DNA from: Antedon mediterranea
Taxonomy: Eukaryota > Echinodermata > Crinoidea > Comatulida > Antedonidae
NCBI RefSeq assembly: GCF_964355755.1
Contig: NC_092672.1
Location: forward strand, 23,248,501 to 23,308,500
DNA: 60,000 bases
Reading direction: 5' to 3'
Shown: one piece after another, positions 48,685-60,000 of the stretch
How positions within the stretch are numbered: position 1 is the stretch's first letter
How the letters are laid out: every line of letters starts with the position of its first letter
The notes under the pieces: model-generated
Databases searched by the model: none
What the model was told of the DNA's origin: nothing
The model's input: only the letters and a program-made list of their open reading frames with translations
Made by a program: the position numbers and the translations under genes

Positions 48685-51421
48685 GGTTAAAATTGAAGGG
48701 ATCATGCTGAGATCGCGAGCTCAGTTGGTGGAACAAGGGGAAAAACCATCTTCTTTCTTCCTTAATTTGGAGAAAAAAAAGATTGTAAATAAAAGTTTGA
48801 ATAAAATTAGGAGGGAAATGGGTCAGGATATAACTGATAATAAACAAATTATAAAGAATGTAGAAAGTTATTATAACAAATTGTACAAAAACAAAGACGT
48901 TAAAATTGATCTTGTAACTATGAAAACAATATTTGAAAAAAATAGTATGACAAAATTATCACAAAAACAAAAGGAGGAAATTGAAGGGCCATTAACAATT
49001 GATGAAATATTACAAGTTCTTAAAAATATGAAAAACAATAAAAGTCCCGGACAAGATGGTTTCTCCGCCGAATTCTTTAAATTTTTCTGGATTAATATTA
49101 GTGGTTATTTAGTTAGAATGCTCGATTGGGTGTATAAGAACGGAAAACTATCTCAATCTCAACAAATTGGAATCATAACGCTTATACCTAAACCGAATAA
49201 ACCAAGGGACCTTCTAAAAAATTGGCGACCTATATCACTATTAAGCATCACCTATAAGTTAGCGTCTGGATGTATAGCTAATCGAATAAAGAATGTATTA
49301 AGTCATATTATAAGTAGAGAGCAAAACGGTTTTATGCCAGATAGATTTATTGGCGAAAATATTAGACTAATGAATGACATTATATGTCTTAGTGAACAGT
49401 TAAAGATTCCCGGTATGCTACTATTAATTGACTTCGAAAAAGCCTTCGACTCTGTTTCACATATATTCATTGATAGAGCCATGGAAATGTTTAACTTTGG
49501 CGAGTCTATTAGAAGGTGGATTACAATTTTTTATTCGGAAATGTATTCCTCAGTTAATTTTAACGGTGCTATGTCAAATCGTTTTAAAATTGAAAGAGGC
49601 TGTAGACAAGGAGACCCTCTTTCTCCATATATTTTTATAATTTGTGCAGAAATATTGAATAATTTAATAAAGCAAAACAAACTAATTAAGGGAGTTAAAA
49701 TTAGAGATGAGGAATATACAATATCTCAATATGCAGACGACACTACCATTATACTTGATGGGTCTGAAGCATCACTGCATGCAACACTCGATACACTGGA
49801 TACATACGAGAGTATTTCCGGTTTAAGAATAAATGAAGAAAAAACAAAAGTTGTATGGATAGGTAGTAAGAGAGGTAGCAATGTAAGGTTAAAAACAAGA
49901 AAAAAGATAAACTGGATAGGCAATGCCATATTTTCAATTTTAGGTATTGACTTTTCATTAGATGCAGTTCAAATGATTAATGTAAACTATGAAAGAGTGT
50001 TTTTAACGATAGAGCGTATGATAAACCAATGGTCTAAACGAAACTTGACAGTAATTGGTAAAATAACTATTATTAAATCACTCTTGTTACCAAAACTCAT
50101 TCATATGATCATGTCCTTACCGAACCCATCAAATGAATACGTAGTACGTCTTAATAATTTATTTTTTCGTTTTATTTGGCAAAACAAACCTGATAAAATA
50201 AACCGGCATCAGATGAAAAGTGATTACTTACATGGTGGATTAAGAATGGTAGATTTGAACTTTTTTTTTATGTCATTAAAAATAACGTGGTTGCGTAGAA
50301 TTTTCAACAATAAATCCGAAGACAACCCAATATTTAAGCTATTTAAGTACATAACAAATTTGTCTAACTCTATGCAACTTGAAACGAATTGTAAACGTCT
50401 GTCCAGCATTAGAGATAATGTTAAAATTCTCTTCTGGAAAGAGGTAATAGATGCATGGAGTAATTTTATTTCTATTCATTATCCAAAGTCTGTTGACGAG
50501 CTATTACGAATGCAAATTTGGAATAATGAAGTAATAAGAATAGGCAACGAATGTATAAGATATGGAAATTGGGAAAAAGCAGGTATTTTGTTTGTTAATG
50601 ATTTGTTTAACAGCAATGGGCAATTTATGAATAAAAAAGAAGTCGAAGATACCTATGGTATTAAGATAAATTATATAAAATTAATAGGATTAAAAAGGCT
50701 TCTTAGGGAAAAATTTAACAATTTAATGATATGTGAAATTAAAAAAACAGTTTTGCCAGATATTCCATTTCACATAAAAGTACTCTTTCAACAAAGAAAA
50801 GGAAGTCGTATTTTTTATGATGTTTTAAATAACTCAATGTTTAAATCATGGAAAGCACAAAAGAAATGGGCAGAAAATAAATTTGTATTCAATAACGAAC
50901 AATGGAAAACAATCTACCTAGCTCCACATACGTGTACAATGAATATTGCTTTAATATATTTTCAATATAAAATTGTAAATAGAATAATTGCAACAAATGA
51001 ACAATTATTTAAAATGAATATAAAAGAAACTTCAATGTGCTCATTTGGAGATGGTAAAATTGAAACCATTCAGCATTTGTTCTGTAATTGTCCAATAGTA
51101 AAAAGGATATGGAACCTCCTCCAGGAAAAAATTTCAGAAAAAACTGGAGTGCAATTTATTTTTAGTAAAGAGAGCATAATTTTCGGATACCAAGATGCGC
51201 ATCAGTTTTTTAATTTAAAAGCCATTAATGCAATTATTCTAATTGTAAAATCATTTATTTATAAATGTAAACTAGTTAAATGTAAGCCAACTATCAAAAT
51301 GGTTATGAACGAGTTAAAAAGGTTTTATGAAACAGAAAAATTTATTTATCATCAGAATTTTGAGGACAGTATTTTTAATAGAAAATGGATAAAATTAGAA
51401 GAATTTATAAATCAAATATAA
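48685..51421 (+). CDS. Inner LINE ORF2 fragment: reverse transcriptase to zinc tail
   Basis: Open without a break to TAA 51419-51421. It begins VKIEGIMLRSRAQLVEQGEK, the L1/Tx1-type linker between endonuclease and RT. RT blocks are NNKSPGQDGFSAEFFKFFW, NWRPISLLSITYKLASGCIA, LLIDFEKAFDSVSH, GCRQGDPLSPYIFI and SQYADDTTIILDGS (catalytic YADD). The C-terminal tail has SMCSFGDGKIETIQHLFCNC, a zinc-binding CCHC-like block common in this group. Read together with the upstream 54 codons of the outer LINE it looks like one 965-codon gene, but that is a fusion made by insertion. The open frame suggests this copy is recent. Confidence 0.88.
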
Positions 51422-51562
51422 AATGGTTTATAGAGTAGAATAATTTTTATGAACCTTTATTTAATTTGTTAGATGGATATCTTTGTTGTTTTTGTTTGTT
51501 GCTTTTTATTTTAATTTTTTTATTTGATTATGTTTTTCCTTTGTAATGTATTATATGATGAA

Positions 51563-51598
<36 letters not shown>
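48685..51598 (+). mobile_element. Inner LINE (L1/Tx1-like), 5'-truncated, with poly(A) tail
   Basis: Starts right after the target duplication with GGTTAAAATTGAAGG. It encodes an RT and C-terminal region without endonuclease and ends in a poly(A) run from about 51566, followed by the second copy of AAAGGTTT (51599-51606). A 5' truncation, a poly(A) tail and a short target duplication are the marks of target-primed reverse transcription. It lies in the same orientation as its host LINE. Confidence 0.9.
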
Positions 51599-51603
<5 letters not shown>

Positions 51604-51606
51604 TTT

Positions 51607-54423
51607 TACTTGCATATCAAAATTACCAGATAAAACAAGTCGACATGGAAGAAATAGTGGAGGCGTAATGGTATATTATAAATTAAATCTCGTCGTTGAA
51701 GAACTGCCAAGTGCATCGAATAACATTATTTGGTTAAGGATTACTCTATCCCCAACCGACACTGTTGTAATCGGTTGTTTGTATAGACCACCAAGAGTAC
51801 ATCCAGTTACGCGACAACTGACTTTTTTGACATTTTATCTAACGAATATTTGCATTACAGCTCCCAAATATCAGACATAGTATATGTAGTTGGCGACTTT
51901 AATGGTAGAACTGGTTCGGAGGACGATTACATATCCGCTGACGAAAATGACACATGGAACAATAATCTATTTCTGGAAGACAACATCCGGATTGAAAGTA
52001 GAACGAATTCTGATTGTATACTAAATTGCTACGGTAAAGATATATTAGAATTTTGCAAAGAAACTGGTATGCGAATCACAAATGGTAGAATTGATAAAGA
52101 ATCATCCAGTGGTTTTACATTTATCAGTTCACAAGGTAAAAGTGTATGCGATTACCTTCTTACTAACTCAAACAACTTTAAACTAATATCTTATTTAAGA
52201 ATTGATGACCGTGTTGAATCGGATCATATGCCAATTGCCTTTAGTATTCAATTCAAAGACAAAGAACACACCAAAATGATTGTCAATGAAGATGACACGT
52301 TTACCCAGAGTACGTTCAAATGGTCCAACAGTTACATTAATGCATCCAAAGTGAGATGGGAACATGATATCATTGAAACTATTGATAATGATTTTATGAA
52401 TGCTATCTCTCAAAATAAAATTGATGAGGCAGTTTCACATTTATGTAAAATTTTTGAATACGTATGTAAAGGAATTAAGTATACACAAACAAGTAAATCT
52501 TCAACTTCTACAAAACGAAACGAATGGTTTGATAAAGATTGTAAGAACCTTAAAATGCAGGTTAAACAATCATTAAAGAGATTTAGAATTATGCGCACTC
52601 AACCTTTTTTAAATAATTATATTCAGATAAAAAAGCAATATAAATCGCTATTAAAATGCAAAAAAAATAACTTTCATAAAAGAATACGCAAACAAATTAT
52701 CGATTCACTCAATACAAAGGATAGCAAAACGTTTTGGATGAAGTTGAAGACAAAACAGAAATTATCTTGCGAACTTTCTATTAATCAATGTTATATTCAT
52801 TTTAAGAACCTATTTAAAAACGATGAGTCTATTGGTAGCGCTGAGTTGCCAAAAATCACAGAATGCCAACAGAATGAAGACGATGATAATTTAGACCACG
52901 ACATAACGTTGGATGAAATAAAAAAAGCATTTAATTCTCAAAATAGTGGAAAAGCTCCCGGCATTGATGGAATGAATTTTGAATTTTTGCTAAACGCCCC
53001 CAACATTATTTTTGATATTTTAAAAATTCTTTTTAACGCCATATTTTTAGTTGGAAAATTTCCCAAACAATGGGCAACAAGCTTAATCGTTCCAATTTTT
53101 AAAAATGGAGATAAAAACAAACCTGAAAATTATAGAGGTATTTCTTTAATTCCAATCCTAGGAAAAATATTTTTACATATTCTTAATTCTAGGTTAACAC
53201 ATTTTACAAATAGTAAAAAGTTAATTCATGAGGAACAAGCAGGCTTTCGTAAGGGATATAGAACGACAGATAATATATTCATTTTAGATACCCTCATCTC
53301 TAAATACTTAGATAAAAAGCGGGGTAGGATTTTTGTTTGTTTTGTTGATCTTAAACGTGCCTTTGACGCTATAAATCATACACTTTTACTACATAAGTTG
53401 AAATGTATCGGTGTTTCAGGCAGAATGTTACACATAATAAATTCCTTATACCAAAACTTATCTGCTCATGTTAAAATTGGCAACAAACTTAGTCCATCTT
53501 TTAATTGTTCGATTGGAGTACAACAAGGTTCTCCGTTGTCGTCTTTACTCTTTAATATTTACATTAATGATTTGAGTGGTATACTTAATCAGGTAAACGA
53601 TTTCATTCAAATTGGAGATTGTCATATGAATCATCTTCTTTATGCAGATGACTTAGTGCTTGTTAGTGATACGGTGAAAGGTCTCCAAAAATTAATAAAT
53701 AAACTTGAACTTTATTGTGATACTTGGAAACTTACTGTAAACACTACAAAATCCAAAATTATGGTTTTTAAAAATGGCCGCAATTTAAGGAACATTGAAA
53801 AATGGAAGTATAAAAATATTCAATTAAAAATTGTTAATTCGTATAATTATCTTGGTGTTATTTTTAGTTCAAATGGTGCATGGAACAACTCAATGCAACA
53901 TAATCAACAAAAAGCAAATCAAAGTTTATTCTGCTTAAAATCATTCATTTATCGTAACGTATCTTTTCTTCCAATTAATACATGGAACCATATTTTTGAT
54001 GTGAAAATACTTCCTATTTTAACGTATGGAAGCGAAATCTGGGGAATGTCAGATAGCACAAACATTATAGAAAAAACACATACTAAATTTTGTAGATATT
54101 TATTGCAAGTTGGAAAAAATGCACCAAATGCCGCTGTTACTTCTGAGTTAGGTAGATTACCACTTTCTTTGGATTGTTTAGTTACAGTTATAAGATTTTG
54201 GTTACATATTATTACTTTAGATCATGACAGATTCATTTTTAAGTGTTATGAGTTTCAACTTAGAAAAGTTAACCGTAATGAGAATTGTTGGGCACAACAG
54301 GTCAAACACTTACTCTTTTCTACTGGTTATGGTTATATATGGTTACAACAATATGTTAATAGTAAAGGTTTATTTTTGAGAGAATTTAAGTTGCGCTTAA
54401 CAAAAATGCATTCAAAAATTTAG
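51607..54423 (+). CDS. Outer LINE ORF2, endonuclease remainder and RT (one frameshift)
   Basis: 51607 to about 51820 reads TCISKLPDKTSRHGRNSGGV and VVIGCLYRPPR. A one-base loss in the T-run near 51825 shifts the frame. From there the second frame continues with FDILSNEYLHYSSQ, VVGDFNGRTGSEDD and SDHMPIAF (endonuclease D and H). Next come GKAPGIDGMNFEFLL, ENYRGISLIPILGKIFLHIL, FVDLKRAFDAINH, GVQQGSPLSSLLFNIYINDL and LYADDLVLVSD. The frame closes at TAG 54421-54423. The long continuous part carries all RT catalytic motifs. Confidence 0.87.
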
Positions 54424-54815
54424 TTTAGTTAAGGCTCTTTTCTCTTTATAAAAAAGAAATATGTTTAAGTTATCACTTGACCAACATCATTAATTTTAAA
54501 CAAAGAAGATTATTAACTAAGTTACGTTTAGGGATATTAGAGCTAGAAATTGAAAAGGGCAGATGGGAGTGTGTAGAAAGATATAAGAGAACGTGTAAAT
54601 TATGTAAAAAGAACATTGTTGAGGATGAATATCATTTTATTTTGCAATGCACATTTTATAATGATTTAAGAAAAAGTTTTATTCCAAGATTTATTCGTGT
54701 TTTTCCTTCTATTAATAAGCTTTGTTTATTACTTTCCAACACAAATTTTACTTATAATTTAGGAAAATACGTCTACTTTGCTTTTGAAAGAAGAAACCAT
54801 TATCTTAAGTTATAG
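54424..54815 (+). CDS. Outer LINE ORF2 C-terminus after second frameshift
   Basis: LTNIINFKQRRLLTKLRLGI, then CKLCKKNIVEDEYHFILQC, a C-x2-C-x8-H-x3-C zinc tail like that of other LINEs, and the end ERRNHYLKL with stop. It belongs to the preceding frame. A shift between about 54410 and 54465 separates them. The C-x2-C spacing matches the short LINE scrap at 17392-17583. Confidence 0.75.
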
Positions 54816-54894
54816 TTAATTTTTATTTGTTTGTATTAGGGCCAAAGGCCAATATACTTTGAACCAATAAATTCCCTGAAAAGGGAAAGAAGAA

Positions 54895-54953
54895 AGTATT
54901 ATTTGTCATCCTTCAGGGCAGGTATTGTATGATTCCACTGTACATAGCCGTTT
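54895..54953 (+). repeat. Right half of the satellite unit split by the LINE
   Basis: TATTATTTGTCATCCTTCAG through GCAGGTATTGTATGATTCCA to CATAGCCGT, in the same orientation as the left array. It shows that the LINE landed inside the array. Confidence 0.85.
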
Positions 54954-56655
54954 CCTACAGGCCCACACAATGCACACCTGGATGGTGAAAAAAAAGTAAT
55001 GTTTTTTCAATACTATTATGCCTCAAAATACATAGGCCTAATATAGACATTGTAGGCCTACAATGAAATTGTATAATGAACATGAATGAAGTAAAAAGTG
55101 AAACAAATTGCAATCTGGTACTTTCCCCGCTGTTTGTAAATATGAGGCCTGCTGCAGTAAAGCATTCATACGTATTTATATATATATTTTTCCAGTACCA
55201 TAGACTGTTTGTCTATATATATATATTAATGGCAATCTTGTATTGACTATACTATGTAGGCACTATAGATTAGTAAAAACGTAAGTTTTACGACGATTTG
55301 ATTCAAATATATTGGATCATTAAAAAGAAATTCTTATTTTTCAACATTAGATTGAATATTTTTACTTTCTTTTATTTACAGTTTTGTATTTTAAAAATAA
55401 AATGTATGTAATAATACATTCATTTAGAACATCACATTTTCTGTTTGGCTGATTCTTCATTTAGGTAGGCCTACATGGTATTAGACCGGGCGCCCGGAAG
55501 ATTTATTCATGTGAAAAGATACAAAAGGTTTGATGATGTAGTAAGGTGCGTATTAGGGCGAGATGCAATATTCGACATTGCTGCCGGGTCACAGCCTGTA
55601 CATTGGGCCTGTGGGGATCATAACATAGGGGGGTAAAAATGCATTTATTCATGTGAAGCGATACAAGGATAAACTTTGTTGGATATCATTCGTAGTGGGC
55701 TACTAATGATTACATCACCAATGACAGCAACTTTATCCTGTACGGGGCGCCAAACAGCAACATTTTAGGGCCACGCCCAAATGGGTTTATTCATGTGAAG
55801 CGATACAAGGTTGAATCTTTTTTTAATGGCAGCAGTACATATTGGGGATGACAAAAACACCAATGACAGCAACTTTATCCTGTACATAAGCTCAGACAGC
55901 AGCCCTAAAGGTCCGCAGTTTCCCCCTATTCGGCTATATACTCGGCGCGTGTCGTCCTATGGCGTTCAGCTGAGTTAGAAATACGTACTCGGACTGACAA
56001 TAAATACACAGTAGAATGCTAAAACAATAAATAAAGAGAGCAGTTGTTTCCTGTACCAAATCATCAAACATCAAACTCTTAGGAACTCACCCAAAATGGG
56101 TTTATCCATGAAGTATGTAATCATTTTTGAAAAAAAATGTTTTTTTTTCTTCACTTTATTCGGTACCGTACCCAACAGCTCAAATACCCGAGGCTCCATT
56201 CGTGATCAACAATGTTGATAATACAAACACATTCACGATAACGAGTGACTTTTATTTTATAATTGAAATAATATATCTTTATTTTAGAATAATAAATAAA
56301 ACACTTAAAATAACCAACAGCAGATTTGTATTTTAGGGTAACATTTTGAACAATCAATATTATATCAAAATCATTATTTCGATCAAAATAATATAATTTA
56401 AGAATATTTTTCAGATAAACTAAATAATTACACTCATAGTGATCGACACCGGTACCGATTATTGTACATAATTATTATAACTCGATTTAAATATTGTTTT
56501 AATTACACACGAGACACTAGTGATGTATATATGAAAAAAGGCAACAAAATCTAAATTTGCAACATTTTTTAACATAACATTACATAACATAATAGTAAAG
56601 TAAATAATAGTTCGAATTCAACATAATCATTTAGAGAATTGGTAAGGTATAGATT
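54954..56655. other. Spacer with a ~140-bp tandem repeat at about 55495-55900
   Basis: TTTATTCATGTGAAGCGATACAAGG-like words occur at about 55500, 55643 and 55783. The last two units also share CACCAATGACAGCAACTTTATCCTGTAC. The rest is AT-rich and non-coding. A short reading at 56127-56336 has no support. Confidence 0.55.
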
Positions 56656-56659
56656 AGAC

Positions 56660-57748
56660 TATCGATATCTTATTTGTCATACGTCAGGGCAGGTATACGA
56701 CTATGTACAGTGGAATCATACAATCAACCTGCCCTGAAGGATGACAAATAATAAATATCTTATTTGTCATACGTCAGAGCAGGTATACGACTATGTACAG
56801 TGGAATCATACAATACCTGCCCTGAAGGATGACAAAATAATAAATGTCTTATTTGTCATACGTCAGGGCAGGTATACGGCTATGTACAGTGGAATCATAC
56901 AATACCTGCCCTGAAGGATGACAAATAATAAATGTCTTATTTGTCATACGTCAGGGCAGGTATACGGCTATGTACAGTGGAATCATACAATACCTGCCCT
57001 GAAGGATGACAAATAATAAATATCTTATTTGTCATACGTCAGGGCAGGTATACGACTATGTACAGTGGAATCATACAATACCTGCCCTGAAGGATGACAA
57101 ATAATAAATGTCTTATTTGTCATACGTCAGGGCAGGTATACGGCTATGTACAGTGGAATCATACAATACCTGCCCTGAAGGATGACAAATAATCAATATC
57201 TTATTTGTCATACGTCAGGGCAGGTATACAACTATGTAAAGTGAAATCATACAATACCTGCCCTGAAGGATGACAAATAATAAATGTCTTATTTGTCATA
57301 CGTCAGGGCAGGTATACGGCTATGTACAGTGGAATCATACAATACCTGCCCTGAAGGCTGACAAATAATAAATGTCTTATTTGTCATACGTCAGGGCAGG
57401 TATACGACTATGTACAGTGGAATCATACATTAACCTGCCCTGAAGGATGACAAATAATAAATGTCTTATTTGTCATAGGCCTACGTCAGGGCAGGTATAC
57501 GGCTATGTACAGTGGAATCATACAATACCTGTCCTGAAGGATGACAAATATTAAATGTCTTATTTGTCATACGTCAGGGCAGGTATACGACTATGTACAG
57601 TGGAACCATACCATACCTGCCCTGAAGGATGACAAATAATAAAATAATGTTGTCTTATTTGTCATACGTCAGGGCAGGTATACGGCTATGTACAGTGGAA
57701 TCATACAATACCTGCCCTGAAGGATGACAAATAATAAATGTCATGTAA
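56660..57748 (-). repeat. Palindromic satellite array, right, inverted (12 units)
   Basis: The same unit as at 46180-47098 but reverse-complemented: TTATTTGTCATACGTCAGGG, CAGGTATACGGCTATGTACA, GTGGAATCATACAATACCTG, CCCTGAAGGATGACAAATAA. Twelve units, with GTACAGTGGAATCATAC-like words at about 56705, 56792, 56884, 56972, 57060, 57148, 57236, 57324, 57412, 57507, 57596 and 57687. Variants alternate between TACGGC and TACGAC, suggesting duplication in pairs. Arm A' follows within 20 bp. Confidence 0.9.
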
Positions 57749-57767
57749 TTTCATAATTTCATGTGTA

Positions 57768-57976
57768 TTAGCCTATATAGCTGAGGAGGATGGTCTGGGA
57801 AAGCGATATATATTTAAGTAATACGGTAGAAAATAGCGAAGTACGAGTAAAATACTACATGGCCGGACCGCAAGTAAAATACGATATATATATGATGACG
57901 TAGTAGATATCTACACATGCGTAGAAGAACTCCTGGATTGGAGTAGGGGGAGATTTAGATCCTTCCGTCATCAACG
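57768..57976 (-). repeat. Inverted arm A, right
   Basis: Reverse complement of 45195-45413: GGTCTGGGAAAGCGATATAT, ACATGGCCGGACCGCAAGTA, CTACACATGCGTAGAAGAA, GATCCTTCCGTCATCAACGA. Here it lies directly beside the satellite, whereas on the left side arm B separates arm A from the satellite. Confidence 0.75.
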
Positions 57977-59751
57977 AGCCCTGCATCAACACACTGCGAA
58001 ATGTTCGCCATCTTATATTTATCACTTAATTGCCAGAATTTATGCTTCATTTTACCCCAAAAATTGTAGAAACTATAGAGGGCAGTGTTATAAAATCAGA
58101 TTACCCATATAGGCCTACCTTATTTAGTTTTGAAAAGGGTGACAGTGCATATCGGCCGCCAGTCATTTCGGCCGCCGGTTATGGAACGCCTAAAATCATG
58201 AAACGCCAAAAAGGACAAAATATGTATTGTTCATTTCGGCCGCCAATCGTCAATATTGTTAATGTATGGCACGCCTCAATTATAAAAAATGGTGTATACA
58301 TGTGCCTATCGCCTGAATACGTACGTGCGTATTCAAACAGCAAGCAGCAATCAACAAAAACGATCATAATTTCGGTCGCCCTATTTTGTATGGAGCGGGA
58401 TGCATGCTAGCGGGATATACATTTTCTTCATTTATATAGATTTAATTGATATTTTTTAGGGGCTAGATTATTTATGTGGATATTTTTTATTTGGTTATCA
58501 ATCATTAAATTAATTTTAAATGTATTTCACAGGTATCGGAGAAGGACTATGTCTTTCCAAAATAGTCATTTCTAAACACGTTTAAATATTAAATTAAGTA
58601 AATATTATATCAGGCATATAATAATTTACCTCCAGTTATATGTACTGTAATTAATATATTATATAGAGAATATACGTCTGTCCTTTATTATGCAAACAAT
58701 TACGTAAAAGAGAACAATTTATTTAAAAACAATAATTGTTACAATGTATAGCCCGTAAAGCCAGCGTATCCATTGTATTTCTTATGCATACTGTGGCAGA
58801 TTATATCATGTCGTTAACAACATACTATTCGATCACCTAATTTTTATTTTTTTAATTTTATTTACCGTCCGTTATGTAGGATAATATTAAGTGTATAATA
58901 ATAATTGTTGAGACAAATCACGTGTATACTTTTATTTCTAATGTTTAAAATAGTTGTTAGTAAAAATGATCAATCATTATATGCGGATGGTTAAAAGGCG
59001 AGTTACTGAAATAAACCCCCGAATAAGCCATATTGGAGGAGATGCGCCTTCTATGATCGTGCAGCTGTTTCCTCTAACAATGCGTTATTTTGCTGACGGG
59101 GTTTCTCCCTTTTTAAAAAGCACGCACTTGTTAGTGTGTCAAATCATGGACAAAACACATACGATCGTTCTCCATGGCCAGGTAAAGATGACGGCCAGGT
59201 AAATACTTGTAAAACGTCTATAGGCCTCCTGCACGTGTTTTTGTGAAACGATGTATATAATTTACGTATACTGTACGTCGATACTATAGATTTTAATTTG
59301 AAAAATATCTTTTATTTCTTTATTTACAATAATCATTTAATGTAAATAATTAAGTAAGTAGTAAGTCTCACATAAAATCCATACGACGTTTGTAAATCTA
59401 AATGTTTAAATATCAGTACCTCTTTGAGAATCGTGTCCACCTTTATTATCCATACATTATTCTCACATCTATCATTGTACATCATAGACATACTGTAGGG
59501 CTGGTAGATTGATTTATAACGGAATATTATCTATATATTTTATTATTATCCTAAACCATGCTCACGTCAGAATGGCGGATATCGAATGCAAAAATCATCA
59601 TCATGCATCAAATTCCTTTATTGCATAAACCTCATTGAGCTGGTATCCACTTGCAGGTATAGAACGAGTTTCGTAATTAACTGTGATTAAAAAATACGCA
59701 ATAGGCGCGTCTACTTGTTTAACTATTAAATTATTATTTATTTTCAAAACC
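57977..59751. other. Spacer without supported gene
   Basis: Contains several [AT]TTTCGG[CT]CGCC words (about 58151, 58165, 58235 and 58370) that may come from a small repeat. Open stretches at 58030-58410 and 58954-59202 show no domain and no codon signal that I trust. Confidence 0.35.
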
Positions 59752-60000
59752 TTAAAGACCCCTTCCCTGCAATTTTGGACGTTTTTTGGAAAATACTACA
59801 TATATATCACTTTAAAAACATTAAACCATGTCATTCCTTGTCTTAAATGTACGTTTTATGGTAAATTATGATAAAAAGTGAGAAACAATGCACTACCTAA
59901 GTAGCTCGCGGCGATCGACCTCTCGTGGACGGTCACGGCCTAGCCGGCCTAGCTAGGCTTAGTTTTGTAGGCCTAGCTGGTAAACATCGATAACGTACGA
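59752..60000 (-). repeat. Inverted arm B, right (runs off the window)
   Basis: Reverse complement of 45896-46153: TTAAAGACCCCTTCCCTGCA through ATGTCATTCCTTGTCTTAAA and GCGATCGACCTCTCGTGGAC to ATCGATAACGTACGA. It is more conserved than arm A. The window ends inside it. Confidence 0.85.

Larger units (their letters stand above)
47100..54890 (+). mobile_element. Outer LINE with ORF1 and ORF2, itself interrupted by a second LINE
   Basis: The element lies inside a satellite unit (left half ends about 47098, right half resumes about 54895). Order: 5' UTR with a tandem duplication; ORF1 47639-48481; start of ORF2 (endonuclease) 48482-48684; inserted LINE 48685-51598; rest of ORF2 51607-54815; short 3' UTR with AATAAA near 54868. 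The endonuclease start IDCISWNINGINN and SETWDKYRNDYNIKG continues across the insertion with FTCISKLPDKTSRHG, which shows that both parts are one gene. The RT has LYADDLVLVSD and GVQQGSPLSSLLFNIYINDL. The clade is not settled; I/Nimb-like or CR1-like features are possible. Two one-base frameshifts make this copy inactive besides the insertion. Confidence 0.85.

Noticed and set aside
51524-51606. Open frame starting before a poly-lysine run
   Set aside because: The lysines are the translated poly(A) tail of the inner LINE; the frame only joins 3' UTR to the outer LINE by chance.
46180-57748. Regular repeats as a CRISPR array
   Set aside because: The whole unit including the supposed spacer is repeated, no variable spacers exist, and the context is eukaryotic.
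58030-58410. 126-codon frame
   Set aside because: It spans repeated TTTCGGCCGCC words and shows no domain, so it reads as translated repeat.
58954-59202. 82-codon frame
   Set aside because: No recognisable domain, no splice context and no coding bias I could defend.

Overview
The window looks like AT-rich, intron-rich and heavily transposon-loaded nuclear DNA from an invertebrate deuterostome, most likely an echinoderm. The reasons are a ROCO-type (Roc-COR) GTPase gene carrying death-superfamily domains, many short exons with consistent splice phases, several LINE families, a Ty3/Gypsy element, and very frequent AGGCCTA motifs. The taxon is inference; nothing here fixes the species.

Host genes (about 0.5-23.5 kb, + strand). 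One exon at 556-669 and five tandemly duplicated phase 1-1 exons (931-2907) encode a short acidic repeat linker. From 7231 to 22088 a second run of exons, all phase-compatible, encodes a Roc GTPase core, a COR domain, a post-COR region, a death-effector-like domain and a C-terminal membrane anchor. The two runs may be one gene. No P-loop exon is visible, and the death-effector exon has one in-frame TAA, so the locus is either recently inactivated or needs a corrected base. Directly downstream is a small two-exon death-domain gene (22991-23497) that runs into a LINE.

Repeats in and between the host exons. The 8.1-kb intron at 9558-17677 holds a 74-76-bp tandem repeat, two tRNA-Val(AAC)-like genes in duplicated flanks, a 1.1-kb Mutator-like foldback element with a 10-bp target duplication, an open RTE-like reverse transcriptase reading frame, and a 304-bp tandem duplication. 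A hammerhead-ribozyme-like core lies at 4670-4705, next to an inverted LINE.

Middle (23.5-37.7 kb). This is a graveyard of decayed LINEs, a multiply broken gene of an unknown multicopy family, an unidentified 195-codon ORF, MITEs, and a foldback hairpin interrupted by a hAT-like element.

37.7-45 kb. A young Ty3/Gypsy retrotransposon has identical 161-bp LTRs and one uninterrupted gag-pol ORF with protease, RT, RNase H and integrase. It sits between older inverted repeats.

45-60 kb. A satellite of about 88-bp self-complementary units occurs as two arrays in opposite orientation, flanked by further inverted arms whose order differs between the sides. A LINE interrupts the left array; its ORF1 starts with a 2A-like peptide and its ORF2 follows in the same frame after one UAG. 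This LINE is itself split by a second, L1/Tx1-like LINE with a poly(A) tail and the target duplication AAAGGTTT, so the long ORF at 48524-51421 is a chimera of two elements.
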